NCBI RefSeq assembly: GCF_003054555.1
Contig: NZ_CP026304.1
Coordinates: 248,001-312,000, forward strand
Length of the DNA: 64,000 bases
From: Streptomyces lunaelactis
Lineage (GTDB): Bacteria; Actinomycetota; Actinomycetes; Streptomycetales; Streptomycetaceae
Direction of reading: 5' to 3'
Every line of letters starts with the position of its first letter. Position 1 is the first letter of the stretch. A program made the position numbers and the translations under genes. Below, piece after piece: positions 36,069 to 44,988 of the stretch. The notes beneath the pieces were generated by a model. That model made no database searches, was not told the DNA's origin, and saw nothing but the letters and a program-made list of their open reading frames with translations.

Positions 36069-37159
36069 GCGAAGCACTCCGCCCTCATCTCGGGCCCCAT
36101 GAGCTCTTCGCGTCCTGGTACATCCGCCAGGAACGAAACGAACTGATCACGCTCGTAGGAGATGCCGACCGGCTGCTCGGGTCCCAGAGGCTTCCTCTCG
36201 CGCCAGTCAGGGAACTGCTGCGGGAATGGGAGCGTCAGATCGAAGACATCACCGCCCGACGCGGAGTCGGTGCCCCACGTCGTCCACCTCCGCTGGGTGA
36301 CCTGCCAGACCTGGTACAGCAGCTCGGGGCATGCGCCATTCCCGACGCTTTGCGGGACGCCGCGCGCGACCCTCGATACCGGCGCCTGGTCGCCCTGCCT
36401 GACGGACTGATTCACAGCATGCCCATCGACCTCGTCGTCGTGCGTGCAGCCATGCTGCCGATCACCCGCGTGTTCGTCGACGGCGTGGTCACCGCGCCCA
36501 GTGCAGCTTCGTTCGTCTACGCCCGCGGCAAGAGCCGAGACGAAAGCGCACCATTCGCCGCCCTTCTCCTCAAACAGGGGGACGCCGACCTGGAGGAGGA
36601 GGTCGAGACCGTGCGGAAGGCTTTACCCTTCCCCTCCACAGTGGTGCGACACCGCGATCAACTCGCCGAGCTCAACGAACGAATCAGCCTGTTGTACGTG
36701 GCCTCGCACGGAGAAACGTCGACCCCAGGGCGCGTCGGGGATCACGAGCTCGGTTTTGACTGGCGGATCGAGTTCGACGGTGGTGGCGGAGCGCTGCAGG
36801 CCGACGACTTCTACAGCGGTGAAATCCGGCTGCGGCCCGGCGCCGTCGTCGTCATCAGTGCGTGCAGTGTGGGCCAGGTCGCGGCGGGTCCGATGCACGA
36901 GCTGCGAGGAATGGTAAACGCTCTATTCTACGCGGGAGCGGCCAATGTACTGGCCGCACGCTGGCCGCTGCCCTACGAGACGGCCCGGCACGTGTTCGCC
37001 GGCACAGTGCGCGATCACTACCGAGACGGGACTGCGTTGGCCTCCGCTCTGCGCTCCAACCTCCTGTCGGCAATATACGACCCGACGATCCGTGCGCTGG
37101 TGCGCCCCGGGCAGTGGCCCTTCTTCTTCGGCCCGTTCGTCCTAGCGGGAGCCGGCTGA
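36065..37159 (+). CDS. CHAT-domain cysteine protease
   Basis: The 364-residue protein has the CHAT caspase-like fold in its last 270 residues. The catalytic His lies in LLYVASHGE, the catalytic Cys in VVVISACSVG, and the conserved end is WPLPYETARHVFAGTV then PFFFGPFVLAGAG. The upstream part PRYRRLVALPDGLIHSMPID is the usual CHAT lead-in. CHAT proteases act in programmed cell death and in some anti-phage systems after activation by sensor repeats. The neighbouring TPR protein would be the sensor. The target is unknown; the convergent membrane protein gene is a candidate partner. Confidence 0.85.
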   Translation: MSEALRPHLGPHELFASWYIRQERNELITLVGDADRLLGSQRLPLAPVRELLREWERQIEDITARRGVGAPRRPPPLGDLPDLVQQLGACAIPDALRDAARDPRYRRLVALPDGLIHSMPIDLVVVRAAMLPITRVFVDGVVTAPSAASFVYARGKSRDESAPFAALLLKQGDADLEEEVETVRKALPFPSTVVRHRDQLAELNERISLLYVASHGETSTPGRVGDHELGFDWRIEFDGGGGALQADDFYSGEIRLRPGAVVVISACSVGQVAAGPMHELRGMVNALFYAGAANVLAARWPLPYETARHVFAGTVRDHYRDGTALASALRSNLLSAIYDPTIRALVRPGQWPFFFGPFVLAGAG

Positions 37160-37195
37160 ATCAATCCTTCCGAGCCTTCCTCCTACGGAGCGGCG

Positions 37196-37693
37196 CTACC
37201 AGAGGATGACCGCGGCCGCAGCGCCCACGAGAGTCACCGCGACGACCTGAGCCGTTACCGCGGCCATCAGGATTACCGCGCGGACATCGTTACTCCTCTG
37301 CAGTCGAGCCAGCCACGTCAGCCGGTCGGCGGTCACCTTGGCAAGTCCTGTGCTCTCCGTCTGGTTCCAGCGGCGGCGCACCTCCCGCTGCACCGCAACG
37401 GGATCGAGGATCGTCTGACGGCGAGGGGTGTTGACGAGAATCGCCAGAACAGCGGCAACGAGGAAACCCGCCATGGCGAAGAGCAGAAGGACACGCGCCG
37501 CGTTCGGAATCGTGGCCTTTCCCTGATTCGTGACCAGCACGGCCAAGCCAAGCGTCAGCGTGACCAGCGTGCCTGAAGCGGTGATGACCGCAGCACCTCG
37601 TGCTTGGAGAGAGGCGCGCTGCTCGTTCTCCGCCGCCAGCAACTTCTCGATGTACTCCGCGAACACCTTGGCCGCGGTGGCGTCGTCACTCAC
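37196..37693 (-). CDS. Membrane protein with three predicted TM helices, possible effector
   Basis: The 165-residue protein starts at GTG 37693, overlapping the upstream small gene by eight bases. An amphipathic N-terminal helix (VFAEYIEKLLAAENEQRASL) precedes two hydrophobic helices (TLVTLTLGLAVLV and LLLFAMAGFLVAAVLAILV). A cytoplasmic loop (TILDPVAVQREVRRRW) follows, then a third helix near the C-terminus. The layout resembles small 2-3 TM effectors (SLATT or Pycsar-TM-like) that damage membranes, but no diagnostic motif is certain. It converges on the CHAT gene with a gap of 36 bases. Confidence 0.6.
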   Translation of the reverse strand: MSDDATAAKVFAEYIEKLLAAENEQRASLQARGAAVITASGTLVTLTLGLAVLVTNQGKATIPNAARVLLLFAMAGFLVAAVLAILVNTPRRQTILDPVAVQREVRRRWNQTESTGLAKVTADRLTWLARLQRSNDVRAVILMAAVTAQVVAVTLVGAAAAVILW

Positions 37694-37907
37694 CCGCGTT
37701 TTCCGGCATGCCGGGGGGATCCTCGTCCGCACGTACTGCGAGGACATCCTCCTCGTCCTCCAAGGCCGGACGTCGTGGAAGGCGCAGCCTCAGCTTCTGT
37801 TGGGTGGGCAGCTCCTGCCAGGTCTCGTCCGCGAGCGGATCGTCCGCGATCTCGGGCAACAACGGGATGCTGTCGCCCCCCTGGCCGTCAGCGTTCGGAT
37901 CACTCAT
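37686..37907 (-). CDS. Small acidic protein upstream of the membrane protein
   Basis: The 73-residue protein, from ATG 37907 after GGTGG, is rich in Asp, Glu and Pro and apparently unstructured apart from a short basic helix QQKLRLRLPRRPALEDEED. It overlaps the membrane protein start (GGTGAGTGA), so the two are co-translated. It might restrain or escort the membrane protein, in the manner of a small immunity or antitoxin peptide; that is speculation from size and coupling. Confidence 0.5.
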   Translation of the reverse strand: MSDPNADGQGGDSIPLLPEIADDPLADETWQELPTQQKLRLRLPRRPALEDEEDVLAVRADEDPPGMPENAGE

Positions 37908-37934
37908 GTCCCCCACCACCTTCAATCGTGCACT

Positions 37935-38165
37935 TTATCGGCTTTCTCCCGTACACGCCGAGCCCTGTGAACCGAATCCTCCGGCGCCAGTGCCCTCCTC
38001 GTCGACGGCACAGCCCGCGTTTTCAGCCGCTGCGCGATCTGATCGATCCCCCTTGCCGGCGGAACCGGCGAAGCGGATCTTGTTGAGCCCGACCAGGTCC
38101 GCGATCACCCGGTGCTGTTCGAACTTCACGATGACCGTGCACTCGCGATAGGCGCTGAGGGCCAT
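37935..38165 (-). CDS. Doubtful short hypothetical gene
   Basis: This frame of about 76 codons from ATG 38165 contains CTVIVKFEQHRVIADLVGL, plausible for two strands and a helix, then a Gly/Ala/Ser-rich tail. There is no ribosome site. It lies just upstream of the acidic-protein/membrane-protein pair on the same strand and might be a third member of that operon, or noise. Confidence 0.25.
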   Translation of the reverse strand: MALSAYRECTVIVKFEQHRVIADLVGLNKIRFAGSAGKGDRSDRAAAENAGCAVDEEGTGAGGFGSQGSACTGESR

Positions 38166-38404
38166 GCCCATGCCCAGGGGCATGCAGCGCGATGGTCTGC
38201 GTTGTCACAGGACAAAGCGGTCAAGAACAACGATGGATGATCATTCGCCCTCGACGACGTCGGTCCAGCACTGCACCGTAGACACAGGTAGGTGGGGCGC
38301 TGCGAGGTAAGCCGGCTGAGTCGACCGCACTCTCTAGGAACCACACCCTTCAGCCGAGGGCATCCCGGTTAACGAGCATTTCAAAGCAACACGCCTGGAC
38401 TTGA

Positions 38405-38609
38405 CGCAGAATCGAGCTGGAACAGGCCCAGGGTGTCGGAGTCCTGGATCATTTTGAAGGCGAAGTAGTCGTCCAGCGGGACCTGCTGCGGGTCATCCAG
38501 GTCGATGGTCGTGCCGGTGGTGCGCTGGATTTCGGCGGTGGCGTGGGCCATCGCGGACTGCATCCGCACCCCGAGGACATCCAGTTTGATCAGGCCGAGG
38601 TCTTCGACG
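38405..38609 (-). pseudogene. dnaE2: dnaE2 internal fragment (between two insertions)
   Basis: The minus strand encodes VEDLGLIKLDVLGVRMQSAM through DTLGLFQLD, a 66-residue piece of the error-prone DNA polymerase III alpha subunit that follows directly on the fragment ending at 43105. It is cut on one side by the tnpABC element at 38610. On the other side the reading frame diverges after GLFQLD, where GLFQLESPGQ would be expected. Everything downstream of this point (OB-fold and C-terminal domains) is missing from the window. Confidence 0.8.
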
Positions 38610-38731
38610 TTCTCTGGGGGTTCAAGGGCAGTGGTGTGACGTTGCGTAGGCCCTCTCGTTGGGACTACTGCAACGGGTCTCAGGGGGTGTGGCTCTGCGG
38701 CAGATCGTTGCGATCGAGCCGTGGAGGCAGA

Positions 38732-39899
38732 GTGAGGGTACGGGCATTTCGTGTGGTGCTGCCGTCGGGCACCCGGTACTGGACTGTGGTCGACGAGAGC
38801 TGAGGTGGTCAGGGAAGCCGACCAGTTCCTGAGGGAGATCCGCCTGGCGAGGGGACGAGCGGAGACAACAACTAAGGCGTATGCCGAGGGAGTTTGCCTG
38901 TTTCTGCGATGGTGCATGGCCACGGGCAGGGACTGGAGGACTGCGGCCCGGGAGATGGGGCTGTTCATGCTCTGGCTGAAGTGGACTCCAGCCCACGGCG
39001 GTAAACCCTCGGCCGTCCTACCAGGGCCGGGGGCGAGGCCCGCCCGGGGCGAGATCCGGATCAACAAAGTCCTGACCGCGGTGCGGATGTTCCTGTTCTA
39101 CGGCGTGACGAACAAGATGGTGCCGGGCTGGGTGCTGGAGCAGATCTACGAGGTCGGCGATTCCCGCGATCTGCCCGGCGAGGCTCAGGGCGAGAGCGGT
39201 GACATGCGACCTCGGCTGCGCGCTCGCCACCGGGTCCAGGAACCGGAGACGGACATCGACCGCGCCAGCGACGAGGAGGTCGTGGCGATGTTCCTGGCAT
39301 GCCGTTCCGCGCGCGACCGGCTGACGCTGCTGCTCCTCTCACGCGTCGGCCTGCGCCCGGGGCAGGTCGCAGGCCTGCGCCGCAGCGACCCGCATCTGAT
39401 GATGGAGTCCCAATCACTGGGCTGTGACATCGAGGGCGCCCACGTCCACGTCGCCCGGCGGCAGAACGAGAACGGCGCTTGGTCGAAGTCGAAGAAGACC
39501 TGGGCGATGCCGGTGGACTTCCTCGTGGTGCAGGCTTTCGACCAATACGCGCTGGAATGCTTTGAGCAACTGCCTTCCTGCGACAGCGACTTCCTGTTGG
39601 TCAACCTCTTCCGCCCGCCATACGGCGAGCCGGTGACCACGGACGCGATCGGCGAGCTCTGCGAGTCGTTGTCCCGCCGGGCCGGTCTGGGCCGGATGGT
39701 CACGCCGCGGATGTGCCGGCACACGATGGCCAGCAACGTCGTGGACGCCGGCGGCAGCCTGGACGAGGTCCAGGCCCTCCTCGGCCAGAAGAATCCCAAC
39801 TCGCCAAGGCCGTATCTGCATCCGAGTCGCACCCGACTCCGGGATGCCATCGAGCGGGTGCCCTCTCCCCGTCTGCAGTTCGGGGGCGAAAACCGGTGA
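38732..39899 (+). pseudogene. tnpA: tnpA: tyrosine recombinase with a frameshift
   Basis: The natural start is GTG 38732 after GGAGG, reading VRVRAFRVVLPSGTRYWTVV and then a stop at 38801-38803. The family sequence EVVREADQFLREIRL continues in another frame from about 38803, consistent with loss of two bases (AGC-TAC-GAG expected, AGC-T-GAG seen). The rest runs intact to 39899: Arg in RVGLRPGQVAGL, box II TPRMCRHTMAS, and the nucleophile Tyr in RPYLHPS. Positions usually His read as Arg and Gln (LLGQK), so activity is doubtful even without the frameshift. The stop overlaps tnpB (GTGA). Confidence 0.75.
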
Positions 39900-42367
39900 C
39901 CATCATCCACCCCATCGCCGCCTCCCAGCCGGACGAGATCGCCGATCCTTTGCTCGAGGCCATCAGCCCGGAGTTCCTGCAGCTCATGAGTTGGGATCCG
40001 GAAATCCGGCTGCTGTTCATCCCGCGCGACCATCCGCAGTTCAGCGCGCCGGAGTGCCTGGTCGAGGGCTGCAACAAGATGGTCTATTACGAGTTTCAGC
40101 AGGGCCTCTGCGTCGGCTGCTTGAGGCGGTGGGAGAAGAGCGGACAGGGCATCGAGGAGTTCGCCGGGACCGCGAAGCGGCTCTGGAGGGCCATTGGCGA
40201 AGTCGACTGCAAGGTTCCTCAGTGCGCCCGCCCCAGCAAGGGCCAGGCCACCGCGCTCTGCGACGCTCACCTCTATCAGCAGAGGAGGATCTACAAGATC
40301 CCGATCGAAGAGTTCGTACAGCATCCCGAGGTCGTCCCGTTGGAGGCTTTCGGGCCGTGTCAGGTCGCCGCGTGTTACCGGCAACGGCAGAGTCCGACCG
40401 GCTACTGCACCGCTCATGCTCAGCGCCGGCGGTATGAAATCCGCAGGGGAACTCTGGGCGACGAGGATCACTGGCGGCGGACCACGAATGCGATCTCTGA
40501 GTGCGGCGTGATCAGTCTGCGCGGACTACCCGACCGGGTGGTGCACGAGATTCTCTACGGCCTGCAGGAACGCGTGAACGAGGGCGTGATGCAGAAGGAC
40601 TACATCCTGCGGCCGTTCTGCGACCTGGCCCGTTCGCAGCAGATCACCACGCTCACCGAACTCGATCTGAGTCACATCAACCACACAACGGCAGGTGTCG
40701 CCAAGGGCATCCTCAAGCACCTCGGGCGCTTCGGCCTGACTCCCGAGACCGAGCGGCACAAAGACATCTGGTCCGGCTATGCGTTCGGCCTGGACGGCAA
40801 CGTCTACTTCGACAAGATCAGCCAATTCTGGCTGCGTGAGGCCACGAAGGCCTGGGCCCTGGACGACATTCCCAAGAGGCGAGGCAAGAGCCGAACAGCC
40901 GTCCAGGCCCACATCAACGCCATCGTCCAGCTTTCGGACAGCCTGCGGTTGAACCGGCCCGATCACGGCGAGGACGTTCGTGCTGTCGCACGCGATGACG
41001 TGACAATCTTTCTGAACCGCCTGCGGTTCCTGAGCGAGCAAGGCGAGATCAGCGGATACGCGCACGTCCGTGTGGTCCGATCCGCCCGGCAGTTGCTGAG
41101 CCGGATGCGGACCCTGGGCCTGATCCAGCGTGATCAGCCCTTGCACGGGATCTGCGAGACCTTCGCCTTGCGGCCCGAGGACGTGCCTGACGACCCCGAG
41201 GACAACGAGGCCGGCCGCGACCTGCCGCCCGAGGTCATGGCCCAGCTCTGCCAGCACCTCGACAGCCTCGAACCCACGGGAGCCCCCGAGATCCGCACCG
41301 CCGTCGAGCTGATCATCGACACCGGCCGCCGCCCTTCTGAGATCTGTCGGCTTCCTTTCGACTGCCTCGAGCGGGACGACGACGGCAAGCTGACACTGGT
41401 CTACGACAACCACAAGTCGGCGCGGAAAGCCCGTCGCCTGCCCATCAGCGGCGAGACCGGCGCCGTGATCGTGGCCCAGCAGGAACGAGTACGGGCACGA
41501 TTTCCGAACACCCCGACCGACTCGCTCAAGCTGCTGCCGTCCGTCCTGACCAACGCGACAGGCACCAAACCGATCGGCCCGGAGTGGCTCGCCACCCGTC
41601 ATCGAGCCTGGGTGGGTTCGCTGCCCGAGTTCCTGGTTCCCACGGTGGTCACGGTCAAGGGTCGCCAGGTCACCAAGATGCTGCCCTTTGACAAGGCGAA
41701 GATCTTCCCTTACGCCTTCCGGCACACCTACGCTCAGCGGCACGCTGACGCCGGCGTCGCTCCCGATGCCCTGCAGTCCCTCATGGACCATCGTCAACTG
41801 ACGACCACTCAGCAGTACTACCGGGTCAGCGAGACGCGCAAACGTGAGGCCGTGGAGCGGGTCACCGCGATGCAATTCGACCGGAACGGCAGCCGCGTCT
41901 GGCGGAAGGCGCAGTTTCTGCTCGACTCCGAGCATGCCCGCCGAGCCATCGGGGAGGTCCAGGTGCCCTACGGGCTCTGCACCGAACCCACCAACGTCCA
42001 GGCTGGCGGGCACGACTGCCCCGTCCGATTCCGCTGCGTCGGCTGCGATCACTTCCGCACGGACGTCTCCTACCTCCCCGACCTTGAGGCATACCTCGCC
42101 GATCTCCTCCGAGGCCGCGAACGCCTCGCCGCATTCGCCGCGGACTCATGGGCGAAGGCCGAGGCCATGCCCTCCGACGAGGAGATCGCCCGCGTTCGCC
42201 GCCTGGTCAAGCGAGTCCGGGAAGACTTGGAGGATCTCACCGAGGAGGACCGGATTCAGATCAAGGAAGCCGTCACCGTAGTTCGCCGCACCCGCCGGGT
42301 CGTCTCGCTCGGCTTGCCCCGCGTCGGGCCGCCCGAGGATCTCCGCCCCGAAAGGCCCGCGGGATGA
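39896..42367 (+). CDS. tnpB: TnpB: large tyrosine recombinase
   Basis: The 823-residue protein starts at GTG 39896, overlapping tnpA. The N-terminal 200 residues contain several Cys/His pairs of a probable zinc-binding region (CLVEGC, CVGCLRRW, CKVPQCARP, CQVAAC). The middle is a SAM-like DNA-binding domain. The catalytic domain (about 430-680) has Arg in IIDTGRRPSEICRLPF, Lys in YDNHKSARKARRLP, box II FPYAFRHTYAQRH, His in LMDHRQLTTTQQYY and Tyr in the same stretch. A C-terminal cysteine cluster ends in CPVRFRCVGCDHF. It catalyses strand exchange with TnpA. It appears intact. Confidence 0.9.
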   Translation: MTIIHPIAASQPDEIADPLLEAISPEFLQLMSWDPEIRLLFIPRDHPQFSAPECLVEGCNKMVYYEFQQGLCVGCLRRWEKSGQGIEEFAGTAKRLWRAIGEVDCKVPQCARPSKGQATALCDAHLYQQRRIYKIPIEEFVQHPEVVPLEAFGPCQVAACYRQRQSPTGYCTAHAQRRRYEIRRGTLGDEDHWRRTTNAISECGVISLRGLPDRVVHEILYGLQERVNEGVMQKDYILRPFCDLARSQQITTLTELDLSHINHTTAGVAKGILKHLGRFGLTPETERHKDIWSGYAFGLDGNVYFDKISQFWLREATKAWALDDIPKRRGKSRTAVQAHINAIVQLSDSLRLNRPDHGEDVRAVARDDVTIFLNRLRFLSEQGEISGYAHVRVVRSARQLLSRMRTLGLIQRDQPLHGICETFALRPEDVPDDPEDNEAGRDLPPEVMAQLCQHLDSLEPTGAPEIRTAVELIIDTGRRPSEICRLPFDCLERDDDGKLTLVYDNHKSARKARRLPISGETGAVIVAQQERVRARFPNTPTDSLKLLPSVLTNATGTKPIGPEWLATRHRAWVGSLPEFLVPTVVTVKGRQVTKMLPFDKAKIFPYAFRHTYAQRHADAGVAPDALQSLMDHRQLTTTQQYYRVSETRKREAVERVTAMQFDRNGSRVWRKAQFLLDSEHARRAIGEVQVPYGLCTEPTNVQAGGHDCPVRFRCVGCDHFRTDVSYLPDLEAYLADLLRGRERLAAFAADSWAKAEAMPSDEEIARVRRLVKRVREDLEDLTEEDRIQIKEAVTVVRRTRRVVSLGLPRVGPPEDLRPERPAG

Positions 42368-42882
42368 CCAACCCCATGATCGAGGGAAAGCGTGCTGACT
42401 CGGCCCGCCGCCGGGAACGCGTCCTCAAAGCCATCGACGCCACCCTCAAGAGCGGTGGAGACATCACCGTCTCCGGTCTCGCCAGAGCCGCTCGAGTTGA
42501 CCGCACCTTCCTCTATCGCCACCGCGACCTGCTCGAACGCATCCACGCCGCCGCCAACACTCCCGCCGAGGAGGGTCGGATGGCGGCGGTCAGCAGGGCC
42601 TCGCTCCAGACCGACCTTGCGAACGCACGGGAACGCAACAGGCGCCTCGCGACACGGGTCCGGCAGCTGGAGAGCCGCCTGTCCTCCCAGCTCGGCAACG
42701 CCGTCTGGGCCGAATCCGGCCTCGGAGCACCCGTCGACATCGACCATCTCCAACGCCGCATCGCCCTACTTGAACAGGAGGTTGCCGCCAGGCAAGGCGA
42801 ACTCGACGAGCGAACGGAAGAGCTGGAGGCGGCGCGAGGGGCGAACCGTGAGTTGACCCGGGCCCTGAACCACCGGCCTTGA
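42364..42882 (+). CDS. tnpC: TnpC: accessory protein, DUF6262-like
   Basis: The 172-residue protein overlaps the tnpB stop (ATGA). An N-terminal helix-turn-helix of the AraC/TetR-like fold is visible in DITVSGLARAARVDRTFLYR (about residues 37-56). It is followed by a long coiled coil (about 80-165, rich in Arg, Leu and Glu). In Tn554-type elements TnpC assists transposition frequency and orientation. It matches the layout of the protein at 33196-33753. About 210 bases separate it from the right terminal repeat. Confidence 0.85.
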   Translation: MTNPMIEGKRADSARRRERVLKAIDATLKSGGDITVSGLARAARVDRTFLYRHRDLLERIHAAANTPAEEGRMAAVSRASLQTDLANARERNRRLATRVRQLESRLSSQLGNAVWAESGLGAPVDIDHLQRRIALLEQEVAARQGELDERTEELEAARGANRELTRALNHRP

Positions 42883-43104
42883 TCGCGGCTGGGCACTGCC
42901 CGATCTGAGCTGCCCAATCACAGCCACGCGGTTCCCGGGCGCCTTCGGCCGCCGGGAACCGCCAAGATCTCGGTCACTACACGGCGAACCACCGGATCGA
43001 GCGATAGCACCACAGGTGTCGTGATGCCTAGACTCACCTAACAAGTCGCTGAGCTGCATCAACGTGAGGCTCATTCCACGGCAACTGCTTCGACCCCCAG
43101 AGAA

Positions 43105-44809
43105 TCCACTTCTTCCTTGTCGGCCTGGACCATCGGATAGCCGCCGGGGGTGGGTTGCACGGGCAGCCGGTCCAGCAGCGATGCGTTCGTGAGGATCACG
43201 CCGCAGGGGTGCATGGCGATACCGCGGGGCAGTGCATCGAGGCCTTCGGCGAGCTCGAACATGAGCTGGAACGGTGCCGCCTCGCTGGCAAGTTGTTTCA
43301 GTTCGGGCAGTTCGGCGAGGGCGGCGGTGATGTCGCAGGCCCGGATGTGAGGGAACGATTTGGCGATCCGGTCCACGTCCGCGGGCGCGATACCGAGCGC
43401 GAGGCCGGTGTCGCGCAGCGCGTGCCGGGCCCGGTAGGTCTCCGGCATGCCGGTGACCGCGACGCGCTCCAGCCCGAACCGGTCAATGATCTTGTCGTAG
43501 ACCTCCAGCCTGCGGGCGGACTCGACGTCGATGTCGATGTCGGGCAGCGACGCGCGGCGCACCGACAGGAACCGCTCAAAGAGCAGCCAGTGATCGAGCG
43601 GGTTCGCGGTGGCGATCATCAGCGCGTGATTGACCATGCTGCCCGCGCCGGAGCCGCGGGCGGCGACCCGGATCCCCATCTCCCGGACGTCGGCCACGAC
43701 TTGGGCGACGGTCAGGAAGTAGGTGTCGTACTTCAGCTGGGCAATGACGGCGAGTTCTTCCTCCAGGCGCCGGCGGGCCGCGGGCTCGTGGTCGAGGCCG
43801 CGGCGGACCATGCCCGCCTCGCACCGCTCACGCAGCAGCCGGGATGCCTCCCCCGGACCGCCGCCGGCGCCGACCATCTCCGGTTCAGGGAAGTGGGGGG
43901 TGCCCAGGCCCAGGTCCGCGACGGGATCGAGCACACACTGGCCCGCTGTTGTTTCGGTGTCGGCGAGCAGGCGCAGGGCACGCTGCTCCCCCAGGCCGGC
44001 GGCTTCGGCAATCCGCAAGGCTGCCTCGGCCATGACGGCCGGGTCCTTGAGCCAGCGCTCCCCCGAATCAAGCACGCGCCGGTCGATCGGGCGCAGCAGC
44101 CGGGCGGCGTCCAGGACATCAGCGAGCCGGTGTTGGCCCGGATCGGCGTACCGGGCGGCATTGGTCAGCACGGCCGGGACACCGGCCTGGTCGGCAAACG
44201 TCAGGGTGCGGGCGGCCAGACGCAGCGAGCCCGGCCCGGTGCCGGATTGGCCGTGCCACACCGCTGCCAGCCTCAGCCGGTCAGCGAAAATCTCCCGCCA
44301 CGGGGCGAGCAGCTGCTCGGCGATGTCCGGCCGTCCCGCGGACAGGGCGCGGACCGGTTCGGAGACCGGCCCGAGCAGCGCGATCAGCCCGTCGTTCCCG
44401 TGTTCACCCAGCGCCTCCCAGGACAGGACGGGCGGCTGGCCGTGCTGCTGCTGGTGGGCTGCGGAGGTCAGGCGGCACAGCCGCGCCCAGCCGGCCTTGT
44501 TCTCGGCGAGCAGCACGATGCGCAGCGGCCGCTCCAGCACGTGGGCTCCGCCGCGCACGGGGGTACGGCGGCGCTGCGCTCGGACTGCGGCCAGGGGGGC
44601 GACGGCCAGGTCGACGCCGAATATGGGGCGGATGCCGTGCTCCATGGCGGCCTTGGCGAAGCGCACGGCGCCGGTGACGGTGTCCCGGTCGGTCAGCGCC
44701 AGCGCGCTCATGCCGCGCTCGGCCGCCCGCGCGACCAGGTCCTCGGGGTGGGAGGCCCGTACCGGGCGGAGTAGCCGGACGCGACGTGCACGTGGGTAAA
44801 ACCCGCCAT
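43105..44809 (-). pseudogene. dnaE2: dnaE2 5' portion: error-prone DNA polymerase, disrupted
   Basis: The start at ATG 44809 after GGAGG reads MAGFTHVHVASGYSARYG, the PHP-domain start of DnaE2/ImuC. A one-base loss near 44750 then shifts the frame. From about 44745 the frame is open for 550 codons: PHP region to about 43990, then the polymerase core with the catalytic SLPDIDIDVES and GAGSMVNHALM. At 43105, after QADKEEV, it enters the tnpABC element. With the frameshift, the insertion and the missing 3' end, translesion polymerase activity is lost. No imuA or imuB partner is in the window. Confidence 0.85.
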
Positions 44810-44988
44810 GCCACGCCTCCGAACACCACTACCCCCACTTGTCTATTTTCGTGCGAATTACACCGAAAAGCGACTTCGAACTTCTGTTCGAGAAGGGTAA
44901 CGCGTGATGCCCTCTGCGGCGACCGTGGCGCACGTGAGACCCCACGGACGGGGGAAAGCACGGCAGGCGCTGTTGACGCAGCCGGGCG

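Larger units (their letters stand above)
38610..43104 (+). mobile_element. Tn554-like tyrosine-recombinase transposon (tnpA-tnpB-tnpC) in dnaE2
   Basis: The 4.5-kb element ends in perfect 12-bp terminal inverted repeats: TTCTCTGGGGGT at 38610-38621 and ACCCCCAGAGAA at 43093-43104. Partial matching continues inward. It carries tnpA, tnpB and tnpC on the plus strand in overlapping order and no cargo. Both flanks read as dnaE2 on the minus strand. At the junctions, GTGGA on one side and GTCGA on the other occupy the same dnaE2 position, suggesting a 5-base core with a mismatch, as produced by tyrosine-recombinase crossover. No longer target duplication is seen. Confidence 0.85.

Noticed and set aside
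31396..38273. Direct repeat GACGTCGGTCCAG at about 31398 and 38261, possible attachment sites around the recombinase/CHAT segment
   Set aside because: A 13-base match between two points in a 64-kb high-GC window is expected many times by chance. The dnaE2 junction at 38405 is a better candidate border.
42256..42753. Minus-strand frame over tnpC
   Set aside because: Antisense shadow of the coiled-coil TnpC gene, which has the coupled start and family layout.
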